A stretch of DNA of 64,000 bases from Pegoplata infirma (Eukaryota > Arthropoda > Insecta > Diptera > Anthomyiidae): the NCBI GenBank assembly GCA_963921195.1, contig OY992536.1, forward strand, positions 3,596,001-3,660,000, given 5' to 3'. Positions 29,962 to 41,670 of the stretch are shown here, in pieces. The translations under genes were made by a program, and so were the position numbers. Below the pieces are notes generated by a model that was given only the letters and a program-made list of their open reading frames with translations, had not been told where the DNA came from and made no database searches. How positions within the stretch are numbered: the stretch's first letter is position 1; each line of letters begins with the position of its first letter.

Positions 29962-30160
29962 ATATCAGGAAATATAGGTATGGGAGGGAGGAAAGTGAGA
30001 GAAGTATTTGTGAAAAAGACTGAACCGTTTTAGATTGAAAGTATCGAGGAAGTCCTCTGCGGGGAGATAATTCCACATAATGATAGCACGACTGAGAAAC
30101 GAATTTTCTATGTAATGCGTTGTGCGATAGACTGGACAGTCGATGAATGCGCTCTGCATG
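29962..30160 (-). pseudogene. Non-LTR retrotransposon reverse-transcriptase C-terminal tail, fragment
   Basis: Minus-strand ORF of 64 codons. SFLSRAIIMWNYLPAEDF and FNLKRFSLFHKYF match the terminal 'WNSLP...F' region common at the end of non-LTR reverse transcriptases. The stop codon is at the junction with the hAT element. Its 3'UTR continues across the hAT at 27055 down to ~26985 (AATGAGTGTTGTCTCAATC on the minus strand). So the hAT landed at the stop codon of an older, truncated element. The upstream catalytic domains are missing. Confidence 0.6.
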
Positions 30161-30164
30161 TATC

Positions 30165-30392
30165 TATAAGATGATTTTTAAGCCGATCATGACGTACGCT
30201 GCCAAAGTCTGATGGCCAAAAACTATGCAGAGGGATGCTACTTCAAAACTAGGTAAGGTACAGCGTCTGGCTTGTACTATAATCAGGGTGCTATAGTACA
30301 AGCCAATGTTGCTGCACAACATTTACCCATAAAGCCATTTTAGGTCTCACACCTCTCGATATTTTCATCAGATCTATGGTTGATCATAGGAT
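30165..30392 (+). pseudogene. LOA-like reverse-transcriptase fragment (thumb region)
   Basis: The plus-strand conceptual translation gives FKPIMTYAAKV-WPK, then KLGKVQRLACTIIR and LDIF. These align with RPILLYGIIVWWP, TKVQRMASMCITG and LDIL of the element at 17592-22430. It contains stops and frame breaks, and is followed at once by an inverted fragment from the 3' end of the same element type. Confidence 0.65.
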
Positions 30393-30395
30393 CGG

Positions 30396-30790
30396 TTAGG
30401 TTTGGTTGTAAGTGACTGCTGATGGAATTGGAACCATGGGACTTTAATTTGTTCCCCTACTAGTCCCTGCTGTTAAAACAATTAGAGCTCCTTATGAAAC
30501 TCCTAAGATATTGAATTTTGACATCCGAAAAATCAGAAAGATCGTACTAGATCCCAGTGAACCAAGTCTTTGACCAGAAAGTGGAGGGTAATGCCAGATA
30601 AAATGTCCGATAGTTTACAACTCTTCCTCATCCATGCAACTCCGGTAAAAGTAATGCTTCCTATAAGAAAGTGTCCGGTAATTACAGAAACCACCGTGGA
30701 AATGTCTCATATCAACTTCTATATCAACTACTTTGTTCCTCACAACTTGAGCGGCCACTCCAATATCCTTTCTTTAATAAGAATTTAATA
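30396..30790 (-). pseudogene. LOA-like 3' end in inverted orientation
   Basis: The minus strand ends in TTACAACCAAACCTAACC and matches the ORF2 C-terminus and 3'UTR of 17592-22430. Shared blocks include the counterpart of ATAATTACCGGACACT..CTTATAGG, a TCACTGGGATCTAG block and AGTTTCATAAG. Frames are broken. It lies between two plus-strand fragments, which shows that the locus was rearranged. Confidence 0.75.
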
Positions 30791-30904
30791 AAACTTGGAT
30801 ATTCTATCGAATAGGATACACTCTAAGTTTCGCTTGGATATAAATTTGAGATTGTGATACCGAGTAGATCAGATCGGGATAAAGGTAGGCTATCTGTGGA
30901 CACT

Positions 30905-31327
30905 AGAAGCCTACAATGGTATACTGACAGATCAAAAATTACCTAAGGAGTGGGAGCTGGTGTTAACGGTTCAAGCCTGCAAATCTCCGAACCCATTATT
31001 AAGTGGCCTACATTTTTTCAGTCTAAAATTCAGGCTATTTTAATATGCGCTAGAGTTAATATTGCAAAGTTTATGAAGGTTACTCATATTTCAATCTTCT
31101 CTGATATCCAGGCAGCACTTCAAGCACCCTCTTCTTGGGAATTTAAATCGAAACTGACACTAGAGTGTTTTGGTGCCCATCAGCACTTGGCCGGGCGAAA
31201 CAATATTACCCTCTTTTGGATCCATGGTCATAGAGTATTCGAGGGTAATGAGATAGCGGATGAGCTTGCTAGGAATGTCTTCGCTTCTCCTATGACCGGA
31301 CCTGAACCCTATAGTGGGATGAATTAG
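30905..31327 (+). pseudogene. LOA-like RNase H fragment
   Basis: Conceptual translation: YTDRSKIT, a stop, then GVGAGVNGSSLQIS, FSDIQAALQAP, FWIHGHRVFEGNEIADELAR. The order and catalytic residues (D of YTD, D of FSD, H of GHR and D of IADELA) match RNase H of non-LTR elements. The AEM glutamate position reads Q-A. An in-frame stop follows the first motif. Degenerate copy. Confidence 0.75.
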
Positions 31328-31700
31328 TCCACCTTCTCGATCATGATTAAGGATTTGGAGAGGACAGACTCTTTAATCATTTGTATAAATTAAAATTTTT
31401 TACATCGTCTTTGGGTCGACTTTGTCTTTGTACGAATGCGTCGCAATTTGAAGGTTTAGAAGACAGTTCTTAGACAGGGAATCACACAGTTCTGAGGATA
31501 TAAAGCTGGCTTCTCTATCCTCCGTTCTAATGTTCATTAGGAACATTTGAACAGAGTTTGATTTTAATTTAAAGATTTGGTCACAAAAGACCCAACAGGG
31601 TCACAGTGCCGGGCGTAAGGAATAGATCTTCCCTTGAATAATAATAAGATGTTGGAATACCTACTTAGTGTGAGGTACTAGCATTTAACAAATAAGATGC
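31328..31700 (+). repeat. Degenerate non-LTR 3' region
   Basis: Downstream of the RNase H fragment. No clear ORF. 31586-31640 carries CACAAAAGACCCAACAGGGT then CACAGTGCCGGGCG, shared with 7424-7490 (inverted). Probably the 3'UTR of a second LOA-like family. Confidence 0.5.
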
Positions 31701-33095
31701 ATATATTGATTTAATCTGAATAGATGACTACAAAGATAAATGAATGGATGGATGGATGCATACACAACAAATCTTGTTGTCGATGCAACAACAAAGCCAA
31801 CATCTATTAGTTGATGAAGGCAATGATGATAATGAAGATAAAAAAAATCTTGTGATTGTAAATCTCATTTTTTGCGTTCCATGGAACAAAAAGTCGTAAA
31901 AAGGGAAAGTACCATTATGTTGTTGGTAAGACGACGTTGTTCGTTACAGGAAAAAAAAAACAAAAAAAAAAAAAACAATCAAACAAAAGAGGAAAATGAA
32001 AATTCATACAAATATACATACATTCATAAATATAGTTTATGAGCAGTATTAAAAGAAAAATGTCGATTTTAGTTGCCGCTGCATTAATTCACACACAACT
32101 ATACAAAAATGCCGGCATAACATGCTAATAACATTTTAAGAAGCAGATTGCGTCAAAACGTAGAAAAAAGTGTGAAAGTCTTTTTAATAGATTTTAAATT
32201 AAAATGATTTTACAGTTTAATACCTCATTAATTTACAAAAAAATGCATACATACATTTAACAATTAATATAAGGGGAAAAGTTCATACGACCACTTTGCC
32301 TTGCGACTGCTAGATAGATAGAGACAACGGGATCATACATAATTAGTGCCTTTAAGCTTATTTAAAATCCTATATCCACGTGATAGAAAATTATTGTAAA
32401 CAATAAAATCATTCTGCGATTTCTCTCGAAAAACAGGAGCCAAAATTTTTGTTTAAACGGTTTTGTGACCTCAATTGTGTCATTTTAGTCGAACCTTGAA
32501 ACCGCTCCCGTTTCCCCCTGTATTGCACTGTATTGTATAATTAAAGTTCCGTGGCTAATAATTACAAAATGATGTTAAAAGTTAATTATCATTCAATCAT
32601 TTAACACTTTCAAAAGTGTCACATCTCATGTGACAATGTTTTTCATTGTCATTAAGTTTTTTTTTTTTTTTAAATGCAGCTTTAGAGAAATTATACAAAA
32701 ACAACAATAAGAAAACACTTAAATAATATTTATCTGAACGTGTAAACGTTAACAGCCTTAAAGACTCATTCACTTTTGTTTGAACTACAACCCAGCAATA
32801 TTTGTAAGCAATGATTTGTAAAAAAATTGTGAATAAACATTTTAATTTTGATTAGATATTTTTTTCGATCGATATAAATCGTTTTATAAATTTTCTTTTA
32901 CATATTCCGGAATATTTTTTAATTTAAATTCCCGGATACCCAAATCTAAAATTGTATTAAATTCCTGTATCTGAAAAATTAAGCAAGGTAGAGCGAAAAA
33001 GAACAAATTTTTGGATCAAAATCTAGGAAAAACTGGAAAACCCCCAACTTGGTCAGGAAATAAATAGTTGTTTTTAATATATAAAAGTTTCATAG
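31700..33095. other. Quiet stretch without gene or TIR element
   Basis: CAACAA-rich and GATGGATG-rich single-copy-looking sequence typical of fly introns or intergenic DNA. No long ORF, no matching repeat elsewhere in the window. Confidence 0.4.
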
Positions 33096-33099
33096 TTTG

Positions 33100-33760
33100 A
33101 AGATATAACACACCATCACTCAAAGATAGATGTTTCTTTAATTTTGATGACAAATATCATGATATTGAAGAAAATTTTGATGACACTTGTTATCATTTCA
33201 TCAAAATATGTCTTCATTGAGATTTAGTGTAAATAATTTCATTAAAAATGATTTTAGAAAAAAAAAAATTGATAAATTTTGACCAATTCTCTAAGTTCCG
33301 GACACAATATTTTTTTTGATTGTTTTTACCCTTTTAAGTAAAAAATTAAAAAAAAATAAAATTAAAATTTTTTTTCGACAAAAATTTTTGAAAAATTGTA
33401 TATTATAATAATAATATTGTTATGATATAGAAATATATTGATAAATTGATTGAGATTGACTTCATCATTTTAATTACAAATTACATCAATATAATGAAAT
33501 GTTTTATTAATTTTTAAGCAGTGTTACGCATCATCAATATGATGAAGAATTGTTATTAATATGATAAAACTTAATGGCACATTGTTGTTATAGTTATGAA
33601 ACATTTCATTATATTGGTGACAATATGTCACCAAAATCGATGAAAATTATTATTGTTGTTATTGATGACACTGCATCATCATATTGATGATAAATTACAT
33701 TGGATGAAATATTATGTAAAATTTTTGCATATTGTAACAAATCATCAATATGAAGTAGTT
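33100..33760. repeat. Degenerate ATCAATATGATGAA-type repeats
   Basis: Many imperfect copies of ATGATGAAAT/ATCAATATGATG on both strands, for example 33155-33215, 33405-33480, 33525-33560 and 33655-33760. Likely the subterminal or internal repeats of an old inverted-repeat element; ends not identified. Confidence 0.45.
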
Positions 33761-33795
33761 TTTTTTTTTTTTAGTTTGGAAACAGGTTTGTAGAC

Positions 33796-34510
33796 CAGGG
33801 ATGGAATTGTTGATACAAATGTACTTTTTTTGATACTATTTAATGTTAAAAAATACGTTGATACGCCCGCGACCAATTTGATACATTTTTAAATTGAACA
33901 AATTTTGAATTAATTTTTTATTGAAATTTTTTTTTCTTGCATTAATTTTTTCCCCATTTTCTACTAATAAAATATGGTTATTCGTGGAGAAACTCTTTTT
34001 CTTAAAAGAGTTTTATTTATGTTGATGTATGGTCTAATGAATACCATGTATGATCTTATGACTTTTTACTTATTTTCCAGGAATAATTTTTGTCTTAGGT
34101 TATATTTTCATATCTCTCATAGTTTTCGAGATAAGCTTAAAATGTAATTTTTATGACGTTTAAACGCTATTTTTCAAAAACGGCTCTGGCGAAGATTTTA
34201 ATTTTCGTTGAAATATAGTAGTGGGGCACCCCAGATTCATAATCAACAAAGAACTTAACGGTGTTCGCAACTTGAGGTTAAAGTTGGTTCGGCCGAGGGG
34301 TGTTTTGTTTAATAAAGTTGTTTTTTACCGAAACAAATGTCAAATCTCATTTTTATTTTTAAAATACATTCATGAATTTTTAGTACCTGTTTCGTTTATA
34401 ATTACTATTTTTTTTTGTTGTTTTAAATAAAAAAAGTACCTTGAGGGTCAAAAAAGTACAATTTAAAATCATTTTTGATACCAAATCGAAATTGCCATAT
34501 TTCATCCCTG
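33796..34510. mobile_element. Non-autonomous hAT-type element (8-bp TSD TTGTAGAC)
   Basis: Ends CAGGGATGGAATTG and, in reverse complement, CAGGGATGAAATATGG. Perfect TSD TTGTAGAC at 33788-33795 and 34511-34518. 'TTTTGATAC' repeats lie near both ends. The ORF 34221-34430 is not recognisable. Shares the CAGGGATGGAA terminus with 60304-60798. Confidence 0.9.
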
Positions 34511-34937
34511 TTGTAGACCTTTGAATGGAGCTATTTAATAAAGCAAGTTTTTAGCACCTAACTAAATATAATTCCTTCTGAAATACATCACTTAATGTTT
34601 CGCTGGGTTATTCCAATTAGTGTTAATGTCCATACTATTTTGACCAACCTCTGTCACCATGTGATGTACAGTATACATACACTGAAAAAAAGCTTCGCGA
34701 AAGTGATGCAAATTGACACACGCTAAATGAAAAATGAGTCACGTTTTCAACCGAAGAAGACAAGTTTCATTTGTTTAATGAAACTGGTGTCATTAAAGTT
34801 CCTTTCAATAAAAACTTACATGGAAATAATGAAAATATAAATTGAAAAATATTTTTTTTAAAAACTATTTTAAATTTTTTTTTTTTTGAAAATAAGAAAA
34901 ATTATTTTTTTTCTTCTTAATTTTTTTTATATATATA

Positions 34938-35880
34938 TGAGGCATTCCACACCAAATGTCCCGCTACAGAAAAACATGTGTCCCGTAAATTTCTGAATAG
35001 GTTGTTTGGATTGCCCTATATGGAAAAATGGTAAAATTTGTGGCGAGTTGCCTTGATTAAATATTTATCACATTAAATCGGAATGCACCACAATCTTAAA
35101 AATTTACATTCTTATATAGTTTTTTTTTTTTTTTTAAATTCAATTTATCAAAAATCCGGCCACTTTTTTTTATTTTTTTTTTAAGTTTAGATGTTTGTCC
35201 ATCCACACAAAAAAAAATCAGAAAAACATTTTTTTCGTTTTTTTTTCGAGAAAATCGCATTTGAATTTTAAATTTCATAACAATTTTGTAATTTGCTTGT
35301 ATTTTCTTGTTTTAACGTTGCGAATGAGTAATATTAATTGCATGAATATTACTCATTCGCAACGTTAATACAAGTAAATACAAGCAAATTACAAAATTAT
35401 TATGAAATTTAAAATTCAAATGCGATTTTCTCGAAAAAAACGAAAAATGTTTTTCGGATTTTTTTTGTGTGGATGGACAAACATCTACTTAAAAAAAAAG
35501 GAAAAAAAAAAAGAAAAAAAAGTGGCCGGAGTTTTGATAAATTGACTTTTTTAAAAAATGGAAAATTTCAGAACGGGTTCTAAAAATTTTCAAAAAAAAA
35601 ATTTTTTAATCGATAGCCCATACAAAACTATATAAGAATGTAAATTTTTAAGATTGTGGTGGATTCCGTTTTAATGTGATAAATATTAAATCAAGGCAAC
35701 TCGCCAAAAATTTTACCATTTTTATAATATTTGACCACGCCTCCTAAGCCCAGTTTTTGAAAAATTAAAAAACCAAAAACGCAACTTTTTAAGTTCCATA
35801 TAGGGCTATCCATACAAGCTATTCAGAAGTTTACGGTACACGTGTTTTTTTTCGCTGGACATTTGGTGTGGAATGCCTCA
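34938..35880. mobile_element. 943-bp near-complete palindrome, TA-flanked
   Basis: Arms start TGAGGCATTCCACACCAAAT and pair along most of their length (arms ~400 bp, centre near 35339 at GAGTAATATT...AATATTACTC). TA lies on both sides (34936-34937, 35881-35882). The arms have accumulated separate insertions and substitutions. A transcript crossing it would fold into a long hairpin. Confidence 0.85.
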
Positions 35881-35904
35881 TATTGCTTTATATTGCTTAT
35901 ACAT

Positions 35905-38900
35905 TAGGGGTGGGATAGTGCACGAGTTTCCGATTTCGACCCGCTAGAACCGCTTATTTTGTGAGGTTCGTAAAAAAAATGCATGAGCCAAAAAATGGGG
36001 CAGGTCGGATAGGATCTAGGGGTCGCTCATCGGGGTCAAAGTTGGGCGTAAAGGGGAAAAAATACACAAAAAGCCCCGCAACTCCTCTGGTTTTGCCCCT
36101 AAAGGGGTCAAATGTGAGACCAACCCCCATTATTTTTTCCTCCCGAACACTTTTGGCGAACATACCTAAGCCTTATCTCCACTTCCTAAGGGGGCTCCCA
36201 TACAAAGGTTTAATTTTTTAAAAAATTTGCTCCTACCTCTCTAGCAGTCCAAGAAGTGACCCTAGAGGAACCAAATGTATGACCAACCCCCAATATTTTT
36301 TCAACCCCAACATTTTCTTAGAACATACATACCCTCTATCTTCAACCCTTAGGGTGGTCCCCATACATTATTTTATTTTTTCTTAATTTGTTTTATTACA
36401 TCAGCTCCTACCGGTCAAATGGTGCCTCCTAGAGGGGTCATTAGCAAGGCCGACCCCCATTTATTTTCAGCCCCCAACATTTCTTCTGAATATGCCTTTT
36501 CCTTATCTCCAATTCCTAAGGGGTCTCCCACACAAAATGGCATTTTTATAAAATTTGCTCCCACCGCTTTAACTGGCACAGGGGTGACCCTAGAGAAGTA
36601 AACTGTATGACTGACCCCCAATATTTTTTCAGCCCCAACATTTTCCCCAAACAAACCTATCCTCCATTTTTAAGTCTTAAGGGGGTCCCCACACATTTTT
36701 ATATTTTTTTATAAAATCAGATCTTATCGCTCCCATGGTGCCTCCTAGGGATAGGGAATGCAGACTTACCCCATTAGTTTTTGCCCCCCACATTTTTTCC
36801 GAACATACCTATGGCATATTTCCACTTTGTAAGGGTTCTCCCCTTAGTAAAACAAAATTCGTAATGGTACTGGAACCCAACGTTGGAGTGTTTAGAATTT
36901 ACAAAAGTACAATAAGTAGCAACACTTTTTTATAAAATCAGCTCTTACCGCTCCTATAGTTCCTCTTAGGGACGGGAAATGCAGACAGACCCCCTATATC
37001 TGCCATGCAAACATCATATTTATGAACTTCAATTAAAATAAGTGTTTGAAACCAAATACGCAAAACGTCTGGACCAGGAGTGCCAATGTTTGCGCGTTTT
37101 AAAGAGCAGTGGGAAAATATAAATGTAGGGTTCTTACCTTTTTATTTAGCCAAATTCAATTAAATGCAAGTAAACGTTTATAGTTTAATTAATATACAGT
37201 TTGTTTATTTTAAATTCAAGCAACAAAACTGTTAAAATCTTAAGTCTATTTTATTTAACACAACTCATGTGCACTTCACTGGCGAACGTCTTCGCACGTC
37301 TTTTCTTTAACACCCCAACTTAACAACTCTTCTACTTAATTGCAACCGCAATCTACTACAACTATTGTCCTGTTTTACTTATTCATTATTGCTTTAGCGA
37401 ACAATAGAAGAATTGTAAAAGAGGATCAATGATTAGTGTTGAGTAAACACGATTACCCAATTATTTGTCAGTCATTTTCATCCCATATAAATAAAAGACA
37501 AACCATACAGTCCTGACATAGAAGATTAGAAAGTGGCTGGCAACATACCAGCTCAAGACCAAACTGCATCAAGTTGTTTTGTTGTGCTCAAATTAAGGAT
37601 AAGCGACCCAGAGACGACTTCAAGGAGTTTCTTGAAATTGTTTTATTATACCTTGGTGAATATATTCCTAATAATCATTTTAGCAAACCAGAACAAATCA
37701 GTCATGCTCGATGGATGGCAAGAGGCATATATTGCCCAAAAATGTTTTAGGTTTGACCAAAAACAATTTACGTTAAATTTTGGTTTAGCGCCTTTAAAGC
37801 AATAGTGATTTGAATTTTTTTAAAGCGATTGCTAATTATGCTTCAATTAATAAGATGTCTCAACGATTGGAGAAGAGATTCTCTCACATCTTTGGTATCT
37901 CAGTGGTGAACAGTTGCACTATTTGATTCCAATATCACTTGTTAAATAAAACGAAAAATGGCAAATTCAAGGAGGAAGAGTTATCTGACGAAAAGATGGA
38001 CGAATCGTCCGACGAAGGCAGCGAAGAAAAATAAGACGATGGTATCGGGGAAGATTATGACTCGGGGGATAGCGGCGAAAGTGGCAACAAAGATCATCCA
38101 GTACACGTTGTTGGATTCGAAGGTGTGAAAATAATTAACATGGAATCGAAACAAGTAAATCCAGAACTTATAATATAAGAGACACCAACATTTTTTGCAC
38201 GCTTCGGATTAACAACAAATTTCATTGGTTCCGGTCCAGACACTTGGGAAAATTGTGAGGACTACCAGCAAGCGCTGCAAATATTACTTCAATTACATGT
38301 TTTCAACGACGCTACCGAAGGAGGCGTAAAATTAATAGAGGACTATAACAACGTATTGTGCCGTAATGGAGATGAAAAAATATTTCCCTAACAAAGTGGA
38401 AATACGACGTAGGTATGTTGGGACAAAAAGTGGGGGGCAAAAATTATTGGAGGTCAGTCTGCATTTCCCGTTCCTAAGAGGCACCATGGGAGCGGTAAGA
38501 TCTGATTTTATATACAAAAATTATAAAAACTGTGTGGGAACCCCCTTAAGACTTAAAAATAAGGGGTAGGTTTGTTTGGGAAAAAGGTTGGGGCTAAAAA
38601 AATATTGGGGGCAACTTTCTTTTGATTTTATAAAAAAAATAAAAAAAAAATGTGTGGGGACCCCCTTAAGGCTTAAAAATAGAGGGTAGGTTTGTTTGGG
38701 GAAAATGTTGGGGCTGAAAAAATATTGGGGGTCAGTTATACATTTTAATTCTCTAGGGTGATCCCTGCGCCAGTTAGAGCGGTGGGAGCAAATTTTATAA
38801 AAATGTCATTTTGTGTGGGAGACCTCTTAGGAATTGGAGATACGGAGTTAGCATGTTCAGATGAAATGTTGGGGGCTATAAATAAATGGGGGTCGGTCTT

Positions 38901-39454
38901 GCAAATGACCCCTCTAGGAAGCACCGTTGGACCGGTAGGAGCTGATTTAATAAAAAAAATTAAGAAAAAATAAAAAAAATGTATGGGGACCACCCTAACG
39001 GTTGAAGATAGAGGGTAGGTCTGTTCTAAGAAAATGTTGGGGATGAAAAAATATTGTGGGTCGGTCATACATTTGATTCCTCTAGGGTCACTTCTAGGAC
39101 AGCTAGAGAGGTAGGAGCAAATATTTTTTAACATTCAACCTTTGTATGGGAGCCCCCTTAAGGAGAGGAGATAGAGCTTAGGTATATTTGGCAAAAGTGT
39201 TTGGGGCAAAAAAATAATGGGGGCCGGTCTCACATTTGACCCCTCTAGGGGTAAAACCAGGGGAGTTGTGGGGCTTTTTGTGGATTTTTTCCAATGTACG
39301 CCCAACTTTGACCCCGATGAGCGACCCCTAGATCCTATCCGACATCCCCCATTTTTTGGCTCATACACTTTTTTTACGAACCTCACAAAATGAGGGGTTC
39401 TAGCGATTCCAAATACTGCTGCTTAAAATCTCACACAACACTATCCCACCCTTA
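35905..39454. mobile_element. 3.55-kb element with ~1-kb repeat-built TIRs, 8-bp TSD TTATACAT
   Basis: Ends TAGGGGTGGGATAGTG and, in reverse complement, TAAGGGTGGGATAGTG. TTATACAT flanks both sides (35897-35904, 39455-39462). The left arm 35905-36990 and right arm 38430-39454 are inverted copies, each composed of three to four diverged ~250-bp units with 'CTAGGGGTC', 'ACCCCC.ATTATTTTT' and 'AAGGGG.(T/C)TCCC' blocks. The centre (37000-38430) has a broken coding region. Long tandem-repeat TIRs recall Foldback elements, but an 8-bp TSD and the TAGGG terminus also fit hAT; unresolved. Confidence 0.8.
37925..38392 (+). pseudogene. Broken ORF inside the long-TIR element
   Basis: A readable frame interrupted by at least two stops. 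First an acidic Ser/Asp/Glu-rich stretch (EEELSDEKMDESSDEGSEE, then DSGDSGESG). Then FFARFGLTTNFIGSGPDTW, ALQILLQLHVFNDATEGG and VKLIEDYNN. The last part resembles, from memory and unchecked, the C-terminal 'VVND.AERGV.LI..FN' region of transposon-associated proteins in arthropods. I infer a decayed element-encoded protein. Its upstream part (37533-37805, 90-codon ORF) has no motif I recognise. Confidence 0.5.
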
Positions 39455-39474
39455 TTATACATATAAAGTTTTTA

Positions 39475-39804
39475 ATGTTACTATTTAAACCCGGTGTTAT
39501 TTTTTGCTTTTTAAAAAGTTTTTGCTATGAAAATAAGATTTTTATTGTACACATTTTATTTTTTAGTGTATAATTTAAGGTTTTATATTGCATATTTTGA
39601 ATTTTTTAGCGCATATTTTCGATTTTTTAGTGCATGAAAATTTCATCCCTACTGATCAGCTGTTCTTAATTTGCGCGTTAACTAGACAGTTGTCAAAAAA
39701 CAACAAGTTTTATAAACAAAATTTAAAGAAATGTTTTATGAAACTTAGAAATCTAATGAAGCAAATTTTATGAAATTTGTTCCCAATATGCATGATATCT
39801 TAAT
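39475..39804. other. No gene
   Basis: AT-rich sequence with two 'TTTTTTAGYGCATATTTT'-like phrases that recur at 45.3-46.05 kb. The short ORF 39588-39773 is unsupported. Confidence 0.4.
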
Positions 39805-39857
39805 AACCCGAGTAAAAATTTTTGTATGGAGCAATATATATTCTTATATTATTCCAG

Positions 39858-40225
39858 ATCTGTTGATAGATCCGAGATTTGAAAGATCAGCACTGATCCG
39901 AAAAATGGATCGCTAAGATTAGATCAGTTTTAACCGGACGGATACAATTTGATCCGAAAAGTGGGTTTATCTAATTAGATCAGTTTTAATCGGTGGGATA
40001 CAATTTCATCCGAAAAATGGTTGGATCTTATTGGACCAAGACAAAAAAAAAAAAGATTTTTTTAGCTGGATAAAAAAAGATAAAATTTCATACGAAAGAA
40101 AAAAAAATATTACAAAAAACTTTAGATAAAATTTTATCCGAAAAAAAAAATCTATTTTTAGAACTATATATAATTTAATCCGAACAATAAAATCTATTTT
40201 TAGAACTGATAAAGTTTTATCCAAA
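39858..40225. repeat. GATCCGAAAAATGG / ATCAGTTTTAA(C/T)CGG repeats
   Basis: At least five imperfect copies of 'TTAGATCAGTTTTAAYCGG..GGATACAATTTGATCCGAAAAATGG' (pieces), decaying to 'ATAAAATTTTATCCGAA'. They alternate in sense and antisense-like fashion. Confidence 0.6.
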
Positions 40226-40291
40226 CAATTTTTTTCAATATTAAGATATAAATATATATAATTAAAATTTATTTAAAAAAAAAAAAAAAAC

Positions 40292-40374
40292 TTCGAGCGG
40301 CGGGGGAATCGAACAGCTACCAACTGTTTTGTAATCGCAATCTCTACCCTCTGACCCAGCGGACGTTGTTAATA
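40292..40374 (-). tRNA. tRNA-like segment (pseudogene or tRNA-derived)
   Basis: The minus strand has an A-box-like CTGGGTCAGAGGGTAGAG, about 30 bases, then a B-box-like GTTCGATTCCCCC. The spacing fits a tRNA, but I could not pair a convincing acceptor stem or a clear anticodon arm. I therefore call it tRNA-like and do not assign an amino acid. It may be a tRNA-derived piece captured by the surrounding element. Confidence 0.3.
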
Positions 40375-41139
40375 AATGACAACTTTAAAAGACTATGTTT
40401 TAAAAAAACTTAGAAAATAGTTTATCATATATAATTATATCAAGTTTAACTTATATATAATTAAATCCAGTTTATCTTATCGGGTATATGATTGCATCAA
40501 ATTATATTCGACTTGAATTTGAACAAAATTTTAAAAAAGACTTAGAAAATTTTTGCTAAAATTTGTGATTTTTTTTTTTTTTAGTTTATTTGCTGAGCTA
40601 ATAGGGGGTTTAATACTGAGTTCAACAACATGATTTTCATCTTCCAATGCTCTTAATTTTCCAAGTTATAAAGCTTTAAAGTAAAAACGGTTTTTGGCTT
40701 ATGAGCTTCACATTTTTCATCGGATCCAAATTTTCTTTCTGCCGTTGTATATTTAATAAAAATACCTTTAAAATGGTATAAAACATGTATAAACTTTTTT
40801 ACTCACCAACGGCCAAATAATGAGTTTTAAGTTTTTTTCGGAAGTTTTTTCAGACAAAAATAATTTTATCTGAAAATATTGCTAACATAAGTTCGAACCA
40901 AATACACTTTTAATTATTGGCAACAAATAAAGCTTTGATTTGAGCTTGATCTGAGGACTTTAGCTCTCTTAAAACCAGAGATATTGATGGTTAAACATTA
41001 AAGTTTTAAAATATTTTTTTCTTCGGATTAAATATTATATAATTATATCAAAATATAATTATTTTTGAAATATTTTTGTTAAAATTCAGGGATTTTATTT
41101 TTTTTTAAATTTGAAAAACGAAAACGCATTAAAAAATCA

Positions 41140-41670
41140 TTTAGATTAAAAAAAAATTTTAAAAAAAATAATTTTTTTCTTGACTTAGTCGGGAATCGAA
41201 CTCAGGGTCCTCAAGAATTATATATTATCATATATGATTCAATATAGAAAGTTATATTACTATATATAAATAATATTTATTTCTAAATATTATCATAAAA
41301 AATAAATTAATCAATATTTTTAAGTTTAGTAAAAAATTAAAGCTTCTAAAACATATTTTCTTTAAAAAAAAAATTAAAAAAAACAACTTTTTTTCTTAGC
41401 TCAGCCGGGGATCGAACCCAGGGTCTCTAGGAACCATATATTAACTTATATGATGTAATATATAAAATTATATAACTATAAATAAATAATATTTATTTTT
41501 CGATTTTATCATAAAAATTTAATTATTCAATATTTTTAAGTTTAGTAAAAACAAAAAGCTTTAAAAACATATTTTCTTTTTTAAAAAATTAAAAAAAAAT
41601 TGTTTTTTTCTGGGTTGAGCCGGGAATCGAACTCGGGGTCCCCAAGCATCATATATTATCTTATATGATC
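41140..41670 (-). repeat. ~214-bp tandem units each with a tRNA T-arm/B-box motif
   Basis: Minus-strand motifs GAGTTCGATTCCCGAC, GGGTTCGATCCCCGGC and GAGTTCGATTCCCGGC occur near 41190, 41405 and 41618. Each is flanked by A-rich tracts and ATATAT arms, giving two full units and a partial third. The T-arm is conserved better than the rest of the unit. No A box is seen. Confidence 0.6.

Noticed and set aside
35961..36935. ORFs in the long-TIR element arms (also in the right arm, minus strand)
   Set aside because: Repeated units read in different frames give unrelated peptides, so no selection on a frame is visible.
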